From assembly GCA_964057225.1 (NCBI GenBank), contig CAXKVF010000075.1, positions 372,001-436,000 on the forward strand: a stretch of DNA of 64,000 bases, read 5' to 3'. Shown one piece after another: positions 1 to 13,744 of the stretch. The stretch comes from Auanema rhodensis. Taxonomy: Eukaryota; Nematoda; Chromadorea; Rhabditida; Rhabditidae. Position 1 is the stretch's first letter. Every line of letters begins with the position of its first letter. A program made the position numbers and the translations under genes. The notes below the pieces were generated by a model, which was not told the DNA's origin, made no database searches, and saw nothing but the letters and a program-made list of their open reading frames with translations.

Positions 1-27
1 AAAAACAAATTTTTATTGATATTGGTG

Positions 28-40
28 CATGGTAACCATG
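28..40. repeat. 13-bp dyad in satellite monomer (first copy shown)
   Basis: CATGGTAACCATG has 6-bp arms (CATGGT / ACCATG) around one central base. It recurs in essentially every monomer at monomer positions 28-40. The three-base variants GGTGC, GGTTC and GCTTC lie just to its left and leave the dyad intact. It could be a protein-binding dyad or a small cruciform; no function is shown by sequence alone. Confidence 0.9.
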
Positions 41-80
41 ACTTTGAAATTTACGTGAACTTTAATTTATGCTAATTAAA

Positions 81-98
81 TGTACACGTGATGTGCAC
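81..98. promoter_or_regulatory. Clustered palindromes with E-box-type CACGTG (first copy shown)
   Basis: Three 6-bp palindromes crowd into 18 bp: TGTACA (81-86), CACGTG (85-90) and GTGCAC (93-98). Read on the minus strand, ATCACGTG (92-85) matches RTCACRTG, the consensus bound by bHLH factors such as yeast Cbf1 (CDEI); CACGTG is also the general E-box of animal bHLH-Zip proteins. The box is kept in nearly all monomers. The clear loss is ACCCGTG at about 53110 and 59445, which are copies of one mutation. The retrotransposon target-site duplication is this same CACGTG. Binding by any factor is inference. Confidence 0.5.
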
Positions 99-114
99 TT
101 GGTATGTAACTCGC

Positions 115-124
115 TTCACGTGAA
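115..124. promoter_or_regulatory. 10-bp perfect palindrome TTCACGTGAA (first copy shown)
   Basis: This is a second CACGTG box in every monomer, here inside a perfect 10-bp palindrome. It lies 32 bp downstream of the first box. A third related motif, ACGTGA at 53-58, lies 33 bp upstream of the first. I noticed only one copy that loses the core (CTTCAAGTG near 63525). The 8-bp duplication of HOR B (TCGCTTCA) abuts this palindrome on its left. Confidence 0.5.
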
Positions 125-2464
125 AGATAAAGAGATGCGGTTTTCAAAATTAGATTCCCCATGTCCATATTAGTCTAAAAACAAATTTTTATTGATATTG
201 GTGCATGGTAACCATGACTTTGAAATTTACGTGAACTTTAATTTATGCTAATTAAATGTACACGTGATGTGCACTTGGTATGTAACTCGCTTCACGTGAA
301 AGATAAAGAGATGCCGTTTTCAAAATTAGATTCCCCATGTCCATATTAGTCTAAAAACAAATTTTTATTGATATTGGTGCATGGTAACCATGACTTTGAA
401 ATTTACGTGAACTTTAATTTATGCTAATTAAATGTACACGTGATGTGCACTTGGTATGTAACTCGCTTCACGTGAAAGATAAAGAGATGCGGTTTTCAAA
501 ATTAGATTCCCCATGTCCATATTAGTCTAAAAACAAATTTTTATTGATATTGGTTCATGGTAACCATGACTTTGAAATTTACGTGAACTTTAATTCATGC
601 TAATTAAATGTACACGTGATGTGCACTTGGTATGTAACTCGCTTCACGTGAAAGATAAAGAGATGCGGTTTTCAAAATTAGATTCCCCATGTCCATATTA
701 GTCTAAAAACAAATTTTTATTGATATTGGTGCATGGTAACCATGACTTTGAAATTTACGTGAACTTTAATTTATGCTGATTAAATGTACACGTGATGTGC
801 ACTTGGTATGTAACTCGCTTCACGTGAAAGATGAAGAGATGCGGTTTTCAAAATTAGATTCCCCATGTCCATATTAGTCTAAAAACAAATTTTTATTGAT
901 ATTGGTGCATGGTAACCATGACTTTGAAATTTACGTGAACTTTAATTTATGCTAATTAAATGTACACGTGATGTGCACTTGGTATGTAACTCGCTTCACG
1001 TGAAAGATAAAGAGATGCGGTTTTCAAAATTAGATTCCCCATGTCCATATTAGTCTAAAAACAAATTTTTATTGATATTGGTGCATGGTAACCATGACTT
1101 TGAAATTTACGTGAACTTTAATTTATGCTAATTAAATGTACACGTGATGTGCACTTGGTATGTAACTCGCTTCACGTGAAAGATAAAGAGATGCGGTTTT
1201 CAAAATTAGATTCCCCATGTCCATATTAGTCTAAAAACAAATTTTTATTGATATTGGTGCATGGTAACCATGACTTTGAAATTTACGTGAACTTTAATTT
1301 ATGCTAATTAAATGTACACGTGATGTGCACTTGGTATGTAACTCGCTTCACGTGAAAGATGAAGAGATGCGGTTTTCAAAATTAGATTCCCCATGTCCAT
1401 ATTAGTCTAAAAACAAATTTTTATTGATATTGGTGCATGGTAACCATGACTTTGAAATTTACGTGAACTTTAATTTATGCTAATTAAATGTACACGTGAT
1501 GTGCACTTGGTATGTAACTCGCTTCACGTGAAAGATAAAGAGATGCGGTTTTCAAAATTAGATTCCCCATGTCCATATTAGTCTAAAAACAAATTTTTAT
1601 TGATATTGGTGCATGGTAACCATGACTTTGAAATTTACGTGAACTTTAATTTATGCTAATTAAATGTACACGTGATGTGCACTTGGTATGTAACTCGCTT
1701 CACGTGAAAGATAAAGAGATGCGGTTTTCAAAATTAGATTCCCCATGTCCATATTAGTCTAAAAACAAATTTTTATTGATATTGGTGCATGGTAACCATG
1801 ACTTTGAAATTTACGTGAACTTTAATTTATGCTAATTAAATGTACACGTGATGTGCACTTGGTATGTAACTCGCTTCACGTGAAAGATAAAGAGATGCGG
1901 TTTTCAAAATTAGATTCCCCATGTCCATATTAGTCTAAAAACAAATTTTTATTGATATTGCTTCATGGTAACCATGACTTTGAAATTTACGTGAACTTTA
2001 ATTTATGCTAATTAAATGTACACGTGATGTGCACTTGGTATGTAACTCGCTTCACGTGAAAGATAAAGAGATGCGGTTTTCAAAATTAGATTCCCCATGT
2101 CCATATTAGTCTAAAAACAATTTTTTATTGATATTGGTTCATGGTAACCATGACTTTGAAATTTACGTGAACTTTAATTTATGCTAATTAAATGTACACG
2201 TGATGTGCACTTGGTATGTAACTCGCTTCACGTGAAAGATAAAGAGATGCGGTTTTTAAAATTAGATTCCCCATGTCCATATTAGTCTAAAAACAAATTT
2301 TTATTGATATTGCTTCATGGTAACCATGACTTTGAAATTTACGTGAACTTTAATTTATGCTAATTAAATGTACACGTGATGTGCACTTGGTATGTAACTC
2401 GCTTCACGTGAAAGATAAAGAGATGCGGTTTTCAAAATTAGATTCCCCATGTCCATATTAGTCT

Positions 2465-5400
2465 AAAAACAAATTTTTATTGATATTGGTGCATGGTAAC
2501 CATGACTTTGAAATTTACGTGAACTTTAATTTATGCTAATTAAATGTACACGTGATGTGCACTTGGTATGTAACTCGCTTCACGTGAAAGATGAAGAGAT
2601 GCGGTTTTCAAAATTAGATTCCCCATGTCCATATTAGTCTAAAAACAAATTTTTATTGATATTGGTGCATGGTAACCATGACTTTGAAATTTACGTGAAC
2701 TTTAATTTATGCTAATTAAATGTACACGTGATGTGCACTTGGTATGTAACTCGCTTCACGTGAAAGATAAAGAGATGCGGTTTTCAAAATTAGATTCCCC
2801 ATGTCCATATTAGTCTAAAAACAAATTTTTATTGATATTGGTGCATGGTAACCATGACTTTGAAATTTACGTGAACTTTAATTTATGCTAATTAAATGTA
2901 CACGTGATGTGCACTTGGTATGTAACTCGCTTCACGTGAAAGATAAAGAGATGCGGTTTTCAAAATTAGATTCCCCATGTCCATATTAGTCTAAAAACAA
3001 ATTTTTATTGATATTGGTGCATGGTAACCATGACTTTGAAATTTACGTGAACTTTAATTTATGCTAATTAAATGTACACGTGATGTGCACTTGGTATGTA
3101 ACTCGCTTCACGTGAAAGATGAAGAGATGCGGTTTTCAAAATTAGATTCCCCATGTCCATATTAGTCTAAAAACAAATTTTTATTGATATTGGTGCATGG
3201 TAACCATGACTTTGAAATTTACGTGAACTTTAATTCATGCTAATTAAATGTACACGTGATGTGCACTTGGTATGTAACTCGCTTCACGTGAAAGATAAAG
3301 AGATGCGGTTTTCAAAATTAGATTCCCCATGTCCATATTAGTCTAAAAACAAATTTTTATTGATATTGGTGCATGGTAACCATGACTTTGAAATTTACGT
3401 GAACTTTAATTTATGCTAATTAAATGTACACGTGATGTGCACTTGGTATGTAACTCGCTTCACGTGAAAGATAAAGAGATGCGGTTTTCAAAATTAGATT
3501 CCCCATGTCCATATTAGTCTAAAAACAAATTTTTATTGATATTGGTGCATGGTAACCATGACTTTGAAATTTACGTGAACTTTAATTTATGCTAATTAAA
3601 TGTACACGTGATGTGCACTTGGTATGTAACTCGCTTCACGTGAAAGATAAAGAGATGCGGTTTTCAAAATTAGATTCCCCATGTCCATATTAGTCTAAAA
3701 ACAAATTTTTATTGATATTGGTGCATGGTAACCATGACTTTGAAATTTACGTGAACTTTAATTTATGCTAATTAAATGTACACGTGATGTGCACTTGGTA
3801 TGTAACTCGCTTCACGTGAAAGATAAAGAGATGCGGTTTTCAAAATTAGATTCCCCATGTCCATAATAGTCTAAAAACAAATTTTTATTGATATTGGTTC
3901 ATGGTAACCATGACTTTGAAATTTACGTGAACTTTAATTCATGCTAATTAAATGTACACGTGATGTGCACTTGGTATGTAACTCGCTTCACGTGAAAGAT
4001 AAAGAGATGCGGTTTTCACAATTAGATTCCCCATGTCCATATTAGTCTAAAAACAAATTTTTATTGATATTGGTGCATGGTAACCATGACTTTGAAATTT
4101 ACGTGAACTTTAATTTATGCTAATTAAATGTACACGTGATGTGCACTTGGTATGTAACTCGCTTCACGTGAAAGATAAAGAGATGCGGTTTTCAAAATTA
4201 GATTCCCCATGTCCATATTAGTCTAAAAACAAATTTTTATTGATATTGGTGCATGGTAACCATGACTTTGAAATTTACGTGAACTTTAATTTATGCTAAT
4301 TAAATGTACACGTGATGTGCACTTGGTATGTAACTCGCTTCACGTGAAAGATAAAGAGATGCGGTTTTCAAAATTAGATTCCCCATGTCCATAATAGTCT
4401 AAAAACAAATTTTTATTGATATTGGTTCATGGTAACCATGACTTTGAAATTTACGTGAACTTTAATTCATGCTAATTAAATGTACACGTGATGTGCACTT
4501 GGTATGTAACTCGCTTCACGTGAAAGATAAAGAGATGCGGTTTTCACAATTAGATTCCCCATGTCCATATTAGTCTAAAAACAAATTTTTATTGATATTG
4601 GTGCATGGTAACCATGACTTTGAAATTTACGTGAACTTTAATTTATGCTAATTAAATGTACACGTGATGTGCACTTGGTATGTAACTCGCTTCACGTGAA
4701 AGATAAAGAGATGCGGTTTTCAAAATTAGATTCCCCATGTCCATATTAGTCTAAAAACAAATTTTTATTGATATTGGTGCATGGTAACCATGACTTTGAA
4801 ATTTACGTGAACTTTAATTTATGCTAATTAAATGTACACGTGATGTGCACTTGGTATGTAACTCGCTTCACGTGAAAGATGAAGAGATGCGGTTTTCAAA
4901 ATTAGATTCCCCATGTCCATATTAGTCTAAAAACAAATTTTTATTGATATTGGTGCATGGTAACCATGACTTTGAAATTTACGTGAACTTTAATTTATGC
5001 TAATTAAATGTACACGTGATGTGCACTTGGTATGTAACTCGCTTCACGTGAAAGATAAAGAGATGCGGTTTTCAAAATTAGATTCCCCATGTCCATATTA
5101 GTCTAAAAACAAATTTTTATTGATATTGGTGCATGGTAACCATGACTTTGAAATTTACGTGAACTTTAATTTATGCTAATTAAATGTACACGTGATGTGC
5201 ACTTGGTATGTAACTCGCTTCACGTGAAAGATAAAGAGATGCGGTTTTCAAAATTAGATTCCCCATGTCCATATTAGTCTAAAAACAAATTTTTATTGAT
5301 ATTGGTGCATGGTAACCATGACTTTGAAATTTACGTGAACTTTAATTTATGCTAATTAAATGTACACGTGATGTGCACTTGGTATGTAACTCGCTTCACG

Positions 5401-8400
5401 TGAAAGATGAAGAGATGCGGTTTTCAAAATTAGATTCCCCATGTCCATATTAGTCTAAAAACAAATTTTTATTGATATTGGTGCATGGTAACCATGACTT
5501 TGAAATTTACGTGAACTTTAATTCATGCTAATTAAATGTACACGTGATGTGCACTTGGTATGTAACTCGCTTCACGTGAAAGATAAAGAGATGCGGTTTT
5601 CAAAATTAGATTCCCCATGTCCATATTAGTCTAAAAACAAATTTTTATTGATATTGGTGCATGGTAACCATGACTTTGAAATTTACGTGAACTTTAATTT
5701 ATGCTAATTAAATGTACACGTGATGTGCACTTGGTATGTAACTCGCTTCACGTGAAAGATAAAGAGATGCGGTTTTCAAAATTAGATTCCCCATGTCCAT
5801 ATTAGTCTAAAAACAAATTTTTATTGATATTGGTGCATGGTAACCATGACTTTGAAATTTACGTGAACTTTAATTTATGCTAATTAAATGTACACGTGAT
5901 GTGCACTTGGTATGTAACTCGCTTCACGTGAAAGATAAAGAGATGCGGTTTTCAAAATTAGATTCCCCATGTCCATATTAGTCTAAAAACAAATTTTTAT
6001 TGATATTGGTGCATGGTAACCATGACTTTGAAATTTACGTGAACTTTAATTTATGCTAATTAAATGTACACGTGATGTGCACTTGGTATGTAACTCGCTT
6101 CACGTGAAAGATAAAGAGATGCGGTTTTCAAAATTAGATTCCCCATGTCCATAATAGTCTAAAAACAAATTTTTATTGATATTGGTTCATGGTAACCATG
6201 ACTTTGAAATTTACGTGAACTTTAATTCATGCTAATTAAATGTACACGTGATGTGCACTTGGTATGTAACTCGCTTCACGTGAAAGATAAAGAGATGCGG
6301 TTTTCACAATTAGATTCCCCATGTCCATATTAGTCTAAAAACAAATTTTTATTGATATTGGTGCATGGTAACCATGACTTTGAAATTTACGTGAACTTTA
6401 ATTTATGCTAATTAAATGTACACGTGATGTGCACTTGGTATGTAACTCGCTTCACGTGAAAGATAAAGAGATGCGGTTTTCAAAATTAGATTCCCCATGT
6501 CCATATTAGTCTAAAAACAAATTTTTATTGATATTGGTGCATGGTAACCATGACTTTGAAATTTACGTGAACTTTAATTTATGCTAATTAAATGTACACG
6601 TGATGTGCACTTGGTATGTAACTCGCTTCACGTGAAAGATAAAGAGATGCGGTTTTCAAAATTAGATTCCCCATGTCCATATTAGTCTAAAAACAAATTT
6701 TTATTGATATTGGTTCATGGTAACCATGACTTTGAAATTTACGTGAACTTTAATTCATGCTAATTAAATGTACACGTGATGTGCACTTGGTATGTAACTC
6801 GCTTCACGTGAAAGATAAAGAGATGCGGTTTTCACAATTAGATTCCCCATGTCCATATTAGTCTAAAAACAAATTTTTATTGATATTGGTGCATGGTAAC
6901 CATGACTTTGAAATTTACGTGAACTTTAATTTATGCTAATTAAATGTACACGTGATGTGCACTTGGTATGTAACTCGCTTCACGTGAAAGATAAAGAGAT
7001 GCGGTTTTCAAAATTAGATTCCCCATGTCCATATTAGTCTAAAAACAAATTTTTATTGATATTGGTGCATGGTAACCATGACTTTGAAATTTACGTGAAC
7101 TTTAATTTATGCTAATTAAATGTACACGTGATGTGCACTTGGTATGTAACTCGCTTCACGTGAAAGATGAAGAGATGCGGTTTTCAAAATTAGATTCCCC
7201 ATGTCCATATTAGTCTAAAAACAAATTTTTATTGATATTGGTGCATGGTAACCATGACTTTGAAATTTACGTGAACTTTAATTTATGCTAATTAAATGTA
7301 CACGTGATGTGCACTTGGTATGTAACTCGCTTCACGTGAAAGATAAAGAGATGCGGTTTTCAAAATTAGATTCCCCATGTCCATATTAGTCTAAAAACAA
7401 ATTTTTATTGATATTGGTGCATGGTAACCATGACTTTGAAATTTACGTGAACTTTAATTTATGCTAATTAAATGTACACGTGATGTGCACTTGGTATGTA
7501 ACTCGCTTCACGTGAAAGATAAAGAGATGCGGTTTTCAAAATTAGATTCCCCATGTCCATATTAGTCTAAAAACAAATTTTTATTGATATTGGTGCATGG
7601 TAACCATGACTTTGAAATTTACGTGAACTTTAATTTATGCTAATTAAATGTACACGTGATGTGCACTTGGTATGTAACTCGCTTCACGTGAAAGATGAAG
7701 AGATGCGGTTTTCAAAATTAGATTCCCCATGTCCATATTAGTCTAAAAACAAATTTTTATTGATATTGGTGCATGGTAACCATGACTTTGAAATTTACGT
7801 GAACTTTAATTCATGCTAATTAAATGTACACGTGATGTGCACTTGGTATGTAACTCGCTTCACGTGAAAGATAAAGAGATGCGGTTTTCAAAATTAGATT
7901 CCCCATGTCCATATTAGTCTAAAAACAAATTTTTATTGATATTGGTGCATGGTAACCATGACTTTGAAATTTACGTGAACTTTAATTTATGCTAATTAAA
8001 TGTACACGTGATGTGCACTTGGTATGTAACTCGCTTCACGTGAAAGATAAAGAGATGCGGTTTTCAAAATTAGATTCCCCATGTCCATATTAGTCTAAAA
8101 ACAAATTTTTATTGATATTGGTGCATGGTAACCATGACTTTGAAATTTACGTGAACTTTAATTTATGCTAATTAAATGTACACGTGATGTGCACTTGGTA
8201 TGTAACTCGCTTCACGTGAAAGATAAAGAGATGCGGTTTTCAAAATTAGATTCCCCATGTCCATATTAGTCTAAAAACAAATTTTTATTGATATTGGTGC
8301 ATGGTAACCATGACTTTGAAATTTACGTGAACTTTAATTTATGCTAATTAAATGTACACGTGATGTGCACTTGGTATGTAACTCGCTTCACGTGAAAGAT

Positions 8401-8976
8401 AAAGAGATGCGGTTTTCAAAATTAGATTCCCCATGTCCATAATAGTCTAAAAACAAATTTTTATTGATATTGGTTCATGGTAACCATGACTTTGAAATTT
8501 ACGTGAACTTTAATTCATGCTAATTAAATGTACACGTGATGTGCACTTGGTATGTAACTCGCTTCACGTGAAAGATAAAGAGATGCGGTTTTCACAATTA
8601 GATTCCCCATGTCCATATTAGTCTAAAAACAAATTTTTATTGATATTGGTGCATGGTAACCATGACTTTGAAATTTACGTGAACTTTAATTTATGCTAAT
8701 TAAATGTACACGTGATGTGCACTTGGTATGTAACTCGCTTCACGTGAAAGATAAAGAGATGCGGTTTCCAAAATTAGATTCCCCATGTCCATATTAGTCT
8801 AAAAACAAATTTTTATTGATATTGGTGCATGGTAACCATGACTTTGAAATTTACGTGAACTTTAATTTATGCTAATTAAATGTACACGTGATGTGCACTT
8901 GGTATGTAACTCGCTTCACGTGAAAGATAAAGAGATGCGGTTTTCAAAATTAGATTCCCCATGTCCATATTAGTCT
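2465..8976. repeat. HOR A: 13-monomer (2,288 bp) higher-order repeat
   Basis: The GATGAAG variant comes in pairs three monomers apart, at 2591/3119, 4879/5407 and 7167/7695, and the pairs are exactly 2,288 bp (13 monomers) apart. The CATAATAG variant agrees: 3865, 6153 and 8441 are also 2,288 bp apart. Each unit holds a GGTGC monomer with AATTCATGC, three plain GGTGC monomers, then a GGTTC monomer with AATTCATGC and CACAATTAG. A second CATAATAG monomer set at 4393 sits 3 monomers after 3865. The third unit loses the pattern after about 8976. An earlier GATGAAG pair at 831/1359 is only 10 monomers upstream, so the stretch before 2465 is a shortened relative. Confidence 0.88.
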
Positions 8977-11198
8977 AAAAACAAATTTTTATTGATATTG
9001 CTTCATGGTAACCATGACTTTGAAATTTACGTGAACTTTAATTTATGCTAATTAAATGTACACGTGATGTGCACTTGGTATGTAACTCGCTTCACGTGAA
9101 AGATAAAGAGATGCGGTTTTCAAAATTAGATTCCCCATGTCCATATTAGTCTAAAAACAATTTTTTATTGATATTGGTTCATGGTAACCATGACTTTGAA
9201 ATTTACGTGAACTTTAATTTATGCTAATTAAATGTACACGTGATGTGCACTTGGTATGTAACTCGCTTCACGTGAAAGATAAAGAGATGCGGTTTTCAAA
9301 ATTAGATTCCCCATGTCCATATTAGTCTAAAAACAAATTTTTATTGATATTGCTTCATGGTAACCATGACTTTGAAATTTACGTGAACTTTAATTTATGC
9401 TAATTAAATGTACACGTGATGTGCACTTGGTATGTAGCTCGCTTCACGTGAAAGATAAAGAGATGCGGTTTTCAAAATTAGATTCCCCATGTCCATATTA
9501 GTCTAAAAACAATTTTTTATTGATATTGGTTCATGGTAACCATGACTTTGAAATTTACGTGAACTTTAATTTATGCTAATTAAATGTACACGTGATGTGC
9601 ACTTGGTATGTAACTCGCTTCACGTGAAAGATAAAGAGATGCGGTTTTCAAAATTAGATTCCCCATGTCCATATTAGTCTAAAAACAAATTTTTATTGAT
9701 ATTGGTGCATGGTAACCATGACTTTGACATTTACGTGAACTTTAATTTATGCTAATTAAATGTACACGTGATGTGCACTTGGTATGTAACTCTCTTCACG
9801 TGAAAGATAAAGAGATGCGGTTTTCAAAATTAGATTCCCCATGTCCATATTAGTCTAAAAACTAATTTTTATTGATATTGGTGCATGGTAACCATGACTT
9901 TGAAATTTACGTGAACTTTAATTTATGCTAATTAAATGTACACGTGATGTGCACTTGGTATGTAACTCGCTTCACGTGAAAGATAAAGAGATGCGGTTTT
10001 CAAAATTAGATTCCCCATGTCCATATTAGTCTAAAAACAAATTTTTATTGATATTGGTGCATGGTAACCATGACTTTGAAATTTACGTGAACTTTAATTT
10101 ATGCTAATTAAATGTACACGTGATGTGCACTTGGTATGTAACTCGCTTCACGTGAAAAATAAAGAGATGCGGTTTTCAAAATTAGATTCCCCATGTCCAT
10201 ATTAGTCTAAAAACAAATTTTTATTGATATTGGTGCATGGTAACCATGACTTTGAAATTTACGTGAACTTTAATTTATGCTAATTAAATGTACACGTGAT
10301 ATGCACTTGGTATGTAACTCGCTTCACGTGAAAGATAAAGAGATGCGGTTTTCAAAATTAGATTCCCCATGTCCATATTAGTCTAAAAACAAATTTTTAT
10401 TGATATTGGTGCATGGTAACCATGACTTTGAAATTTACGTGAACTTTAATTTATGCTAATTAAATGTACACGTGATGTGCACTTGGTATGTAACTCGCTT
10501 CACGTGAAAGATAAAGAGATGCGGTTTTCAAAATTAGATTCCCCATGTCCATATTAGTCTAAAAACAAATTTTTATTGATATTGGTTCATGGTAACCATG
10601 ACTTTGAAATTTACGTGAACTTTAATTTATGCTAATTAAATGTACACGTGATGTGCACTTGGTATGTAACTCGCTTCACGTGAAAGATAAAGAGATGCGG
10701 TTTTCAAAATTAGATTCCCCATGTCCATATTAGTCTAAAAACAAATTTTTATTGATATTGGTTCATGGTAACCATGACTTTGAAATTTACGTGAACTTTA
10801 ATTTATGCTAATTAAATGTACACGTGATGTGCACTTGGTATGTAACTCGCTTCACGTGAAAGATAAAGAGATGCGGTTTTCAAAATTAGATTCCCCATGT
10901 CCATATTAGTCTAAAAACAAATTTTTATTGATATTGGTTCATGGTAACCATGACTTTGAAATTTACGTGAACTTTAATTTATGCTAATTAAATGTACACG
11001 TGATGTGCACTCGGTATGTAACTCGCTTCACGTGAAAGATAAAGAGATGCGGTTTTCAAAATTAGATTCCCCATGTCCATATTAGTCTAAAAACAAATTT
11101 TTATTGATATTGGTGCATGGTAACCATGACTTTGAAATTTACGTGAACTTTAATTTATGCTAATTAAATGTACACGTGATGTGCACTTGGTATGTAAC

Positions 11199-11214
11199 TC
11201 GCTTCATCGCTTCA
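11199..11214. repeat. 8-bp internal tandem duplication that makes the 184-bp monomer
   Basis: TCGCTTCA is repeated twice directly before CGTG, giving a 184-bp monomer. Fourteen copies are in the window, starting at 11199, 13319, 14031, 14743, 16863, 18103, 18639, 20759, 21999, 24119, 24831, 25367, 27487 and 47320. All but the last lie in HOR B. This probably arose as one slippage event that spread with the HOR. Confidence 0.97.
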
Positions 11215-13568
11215 CGTGAAAGATAAAGAGATGCGGTTTTCAAAATTAGATTCCCCATGTCCATATTAGTCTAAAAACAAATTTTTATTGATATTGCTTC
11301 ATGGTAACCATGACTTTGAAATTTACGTGAACTTTAATTTATGCTAATTAAATGTACACGTGATGTGCACTTGGTATGTAACTCGCTTCACGTGAAAGAT
11401 AAAGAGATGCGGTTTTCAAAATTAGATTCCCCATGTCCATATTAGTCTAAAAAAAAATTTTTATTGATATTGGTTCATGGTAACCATGACTTTGACATTT
11501 ACGTGAACTTTAATTTATGCTAATTAAATGTACACGTGATGTGCACTTGGTATGTAACTCGCTTCACGTGAAAGATAAAGAGATGCGGTTTTCAAAATTA
11601 GATTCCCCATGTCCATATTAGTCTAAAAACAAATTTTTATTGATATTGGTGCATGGTAACCATGACTTTGAAATTTACGTGAACTTTAATTTATGCTAAT
11701 TAAATGTACACGTGATGTGCACTTGGTATGTAACTCGCTTCACGTGAAAGATAAAGAGATGCGGTTTTCAAAATTAGATTCCCCATGTCCATATTAGTCT
11801 AAAAACAAATTTTTATTGATATTGGTGCATGGTAACCATGACTTTGACATTTACGTGAACTTTAATTTATGCTAATTAAATGTACACGTGATGTGCACTT
11901 GGTATGTAACTCTCTTCACGTGAAAGATAAAGAGATGCGGTTTTCAAAATTAGATTCCCCATGTCCATATTAGTCTAAAAACTAATTTTTATTGATATTG
12001 GTGCATGGTAACCATGACTTTGAAATTGACGTGAACTTTAATTTATGCTAATTAAATGTACACGTGATGTGCACTTGGTATGTAACTCGCTTCACGTGAA
12101 AGATAAAGAGATGCGGTTTTCAAAATTAGATTCCCCATGTCCATATTAGTCTAAAAACAAATTTTTATTGATATTGGTGCATGGTAACCATGACTTTGAA
12201 ATTTACGTGAACTTTAATTTATGCTAATTAAATGTACACGTGATGTGCACTTGGTATGTAACTCGCTTCACGTGAAAAATAAAGAGATGCGGTTTTCAAA
12301 ATTAGATTCCCCATGTCCATATTAGTCTAAAAACAAATTTTTATTGATATTGGTGCATGGTAACCATGACTTTGAAATTTACGTGAACTTTAATTTATGC
12401 TAATTAAATGTACACGTGATATGCACTTGGTATGTAACTCGCTTCACGTGAAAGATAAAGAGATGCGGTTTTCAAAATTAGATTCCCCATGTCCATATTA
12501 GTCTAAAAACAAATTTTTATTGATATTGGTGCATGGTAACCATGACTTTGAAATTTACGTGAACTTTAATTTATGCTAATTAAATGTACACGTGATGTGC
12601 ACTTGGTATGTAACTCGCTTCACGTGAAAGATAAAGAGATGCGGTTTTCAAAATTAGATTCCCCATGTCCATATTAGTCTAAAAACAAATTTTTATTGAT
12701 ATTGGTTCATGGTAACCATGACTTTGAAATTTACGTGAACTTTAATTTATGCTAATTAAATGTACACGTGATGTGCACTTGGTATGTAACTCGCTTCACG
12801 TGAAAGATAAAGAGATGCGGTTTTCAAAATTAGATTCCCCATGTCCATATTAGTCTGAAAACAAATTTTTATTGATATTGGTTCATGGTAACCATGACTT
12901 TGAAATTTACGTGAACTTTAATTTATGCTAATTAAATGTACACGTGATGTGCACTTGGTATGTAACTCGCTTCACGTGAAAGATAAAGAGATGCGGTTTT
13001 CAAAATTAGATTCCCCATGTCCATATTAGTCTAAAAACAAATTTTTATTGATATTGGTTCATGGTAACCATGACTTTGAAATTTACGTGAACTTTAATTT
13101 ATGCTAATTAAATGTACACGTGATGTGCACTCGGTATGTAACTCGCTTCACGTGAAAGATAAAGAGATGCGGTTTTCAAAATTAGATTCCCCATGTCCAT
13201 ATTAGTCTAAAAACAAATTTTTATTGATATTGGTGCATGGTAACCATGACTTTGAAATTTACGTGAACTTTAATTTATGCTAATTAAATGTACACGTGAT
13301 GTGCACTTGGTATGTAACTCGCTTCATCGCTTCACGTGAAAGATAAAGAGATGCGGTTTTCAAAATTAGATTCCCCATGTCCATATTAGTCTAAAAACAA
13401 ATTTTTATTGATATTGCTTCATGGTAACCATGACTTTGAAATTTACGTGAACTTTAATTTATGCTAATTAAATGTACACGTGATGTGCACTTGGTATGTA
13501 ACTCGCTTCACGTGAAAGATAAAGAGATGCGGTTTTCAAAATTAGATTCCCCATGTCCATATTAGTCT

Positions 13569-13744
13569 AAAAAAAAATTTTTATTGATATTGGTTCATGG
13601 TAACCATGACTTTGAAATTTACGTGAACTTTAATTTATGCTAATTAAATGTACACGTGATGTGCACTTGGTATGTAACTCGCTTCACGTGAAAGATAAAG
13701 AGATGCGGTTTTCAAAATTAGATTCCCCATGTCCATATTAGTCT
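13569..13744. repeat. Hybrid monomer (type 2/10) at a crossover junction
   Basis: The monomer begins with the nine-A variant typical of HOR B type 2 but carries GAAATT where type 2 has GACATT, and is followed directly by type 11 (CACTCGG). It therefore joins the front of type 2 to the back of type 10. The same hybrid recurs at 14281-14456 and 24369-24544. Each defines a 4-monomer unit (1, 2/10, 11, 12), that is, a 12-mer that has lost eight monomers. Confidence 0.8.

Noticed and set aside
82-98. Yeast-type point centromere because of the CDEI-like ATCACGTG
   Set aside because: No CDEII/CDEIII arrangement is seen, and the array and LINE point to an animal. The match is only to the general CACGTG box.
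51-124. Origin of the monomer from about 33-bp subunits, based on the phased ACGTGA motifs
   Set aside because: Similarity does not extend beyond about 10-16 bp around each motif, and no fourth unit is found at the expected spacing.
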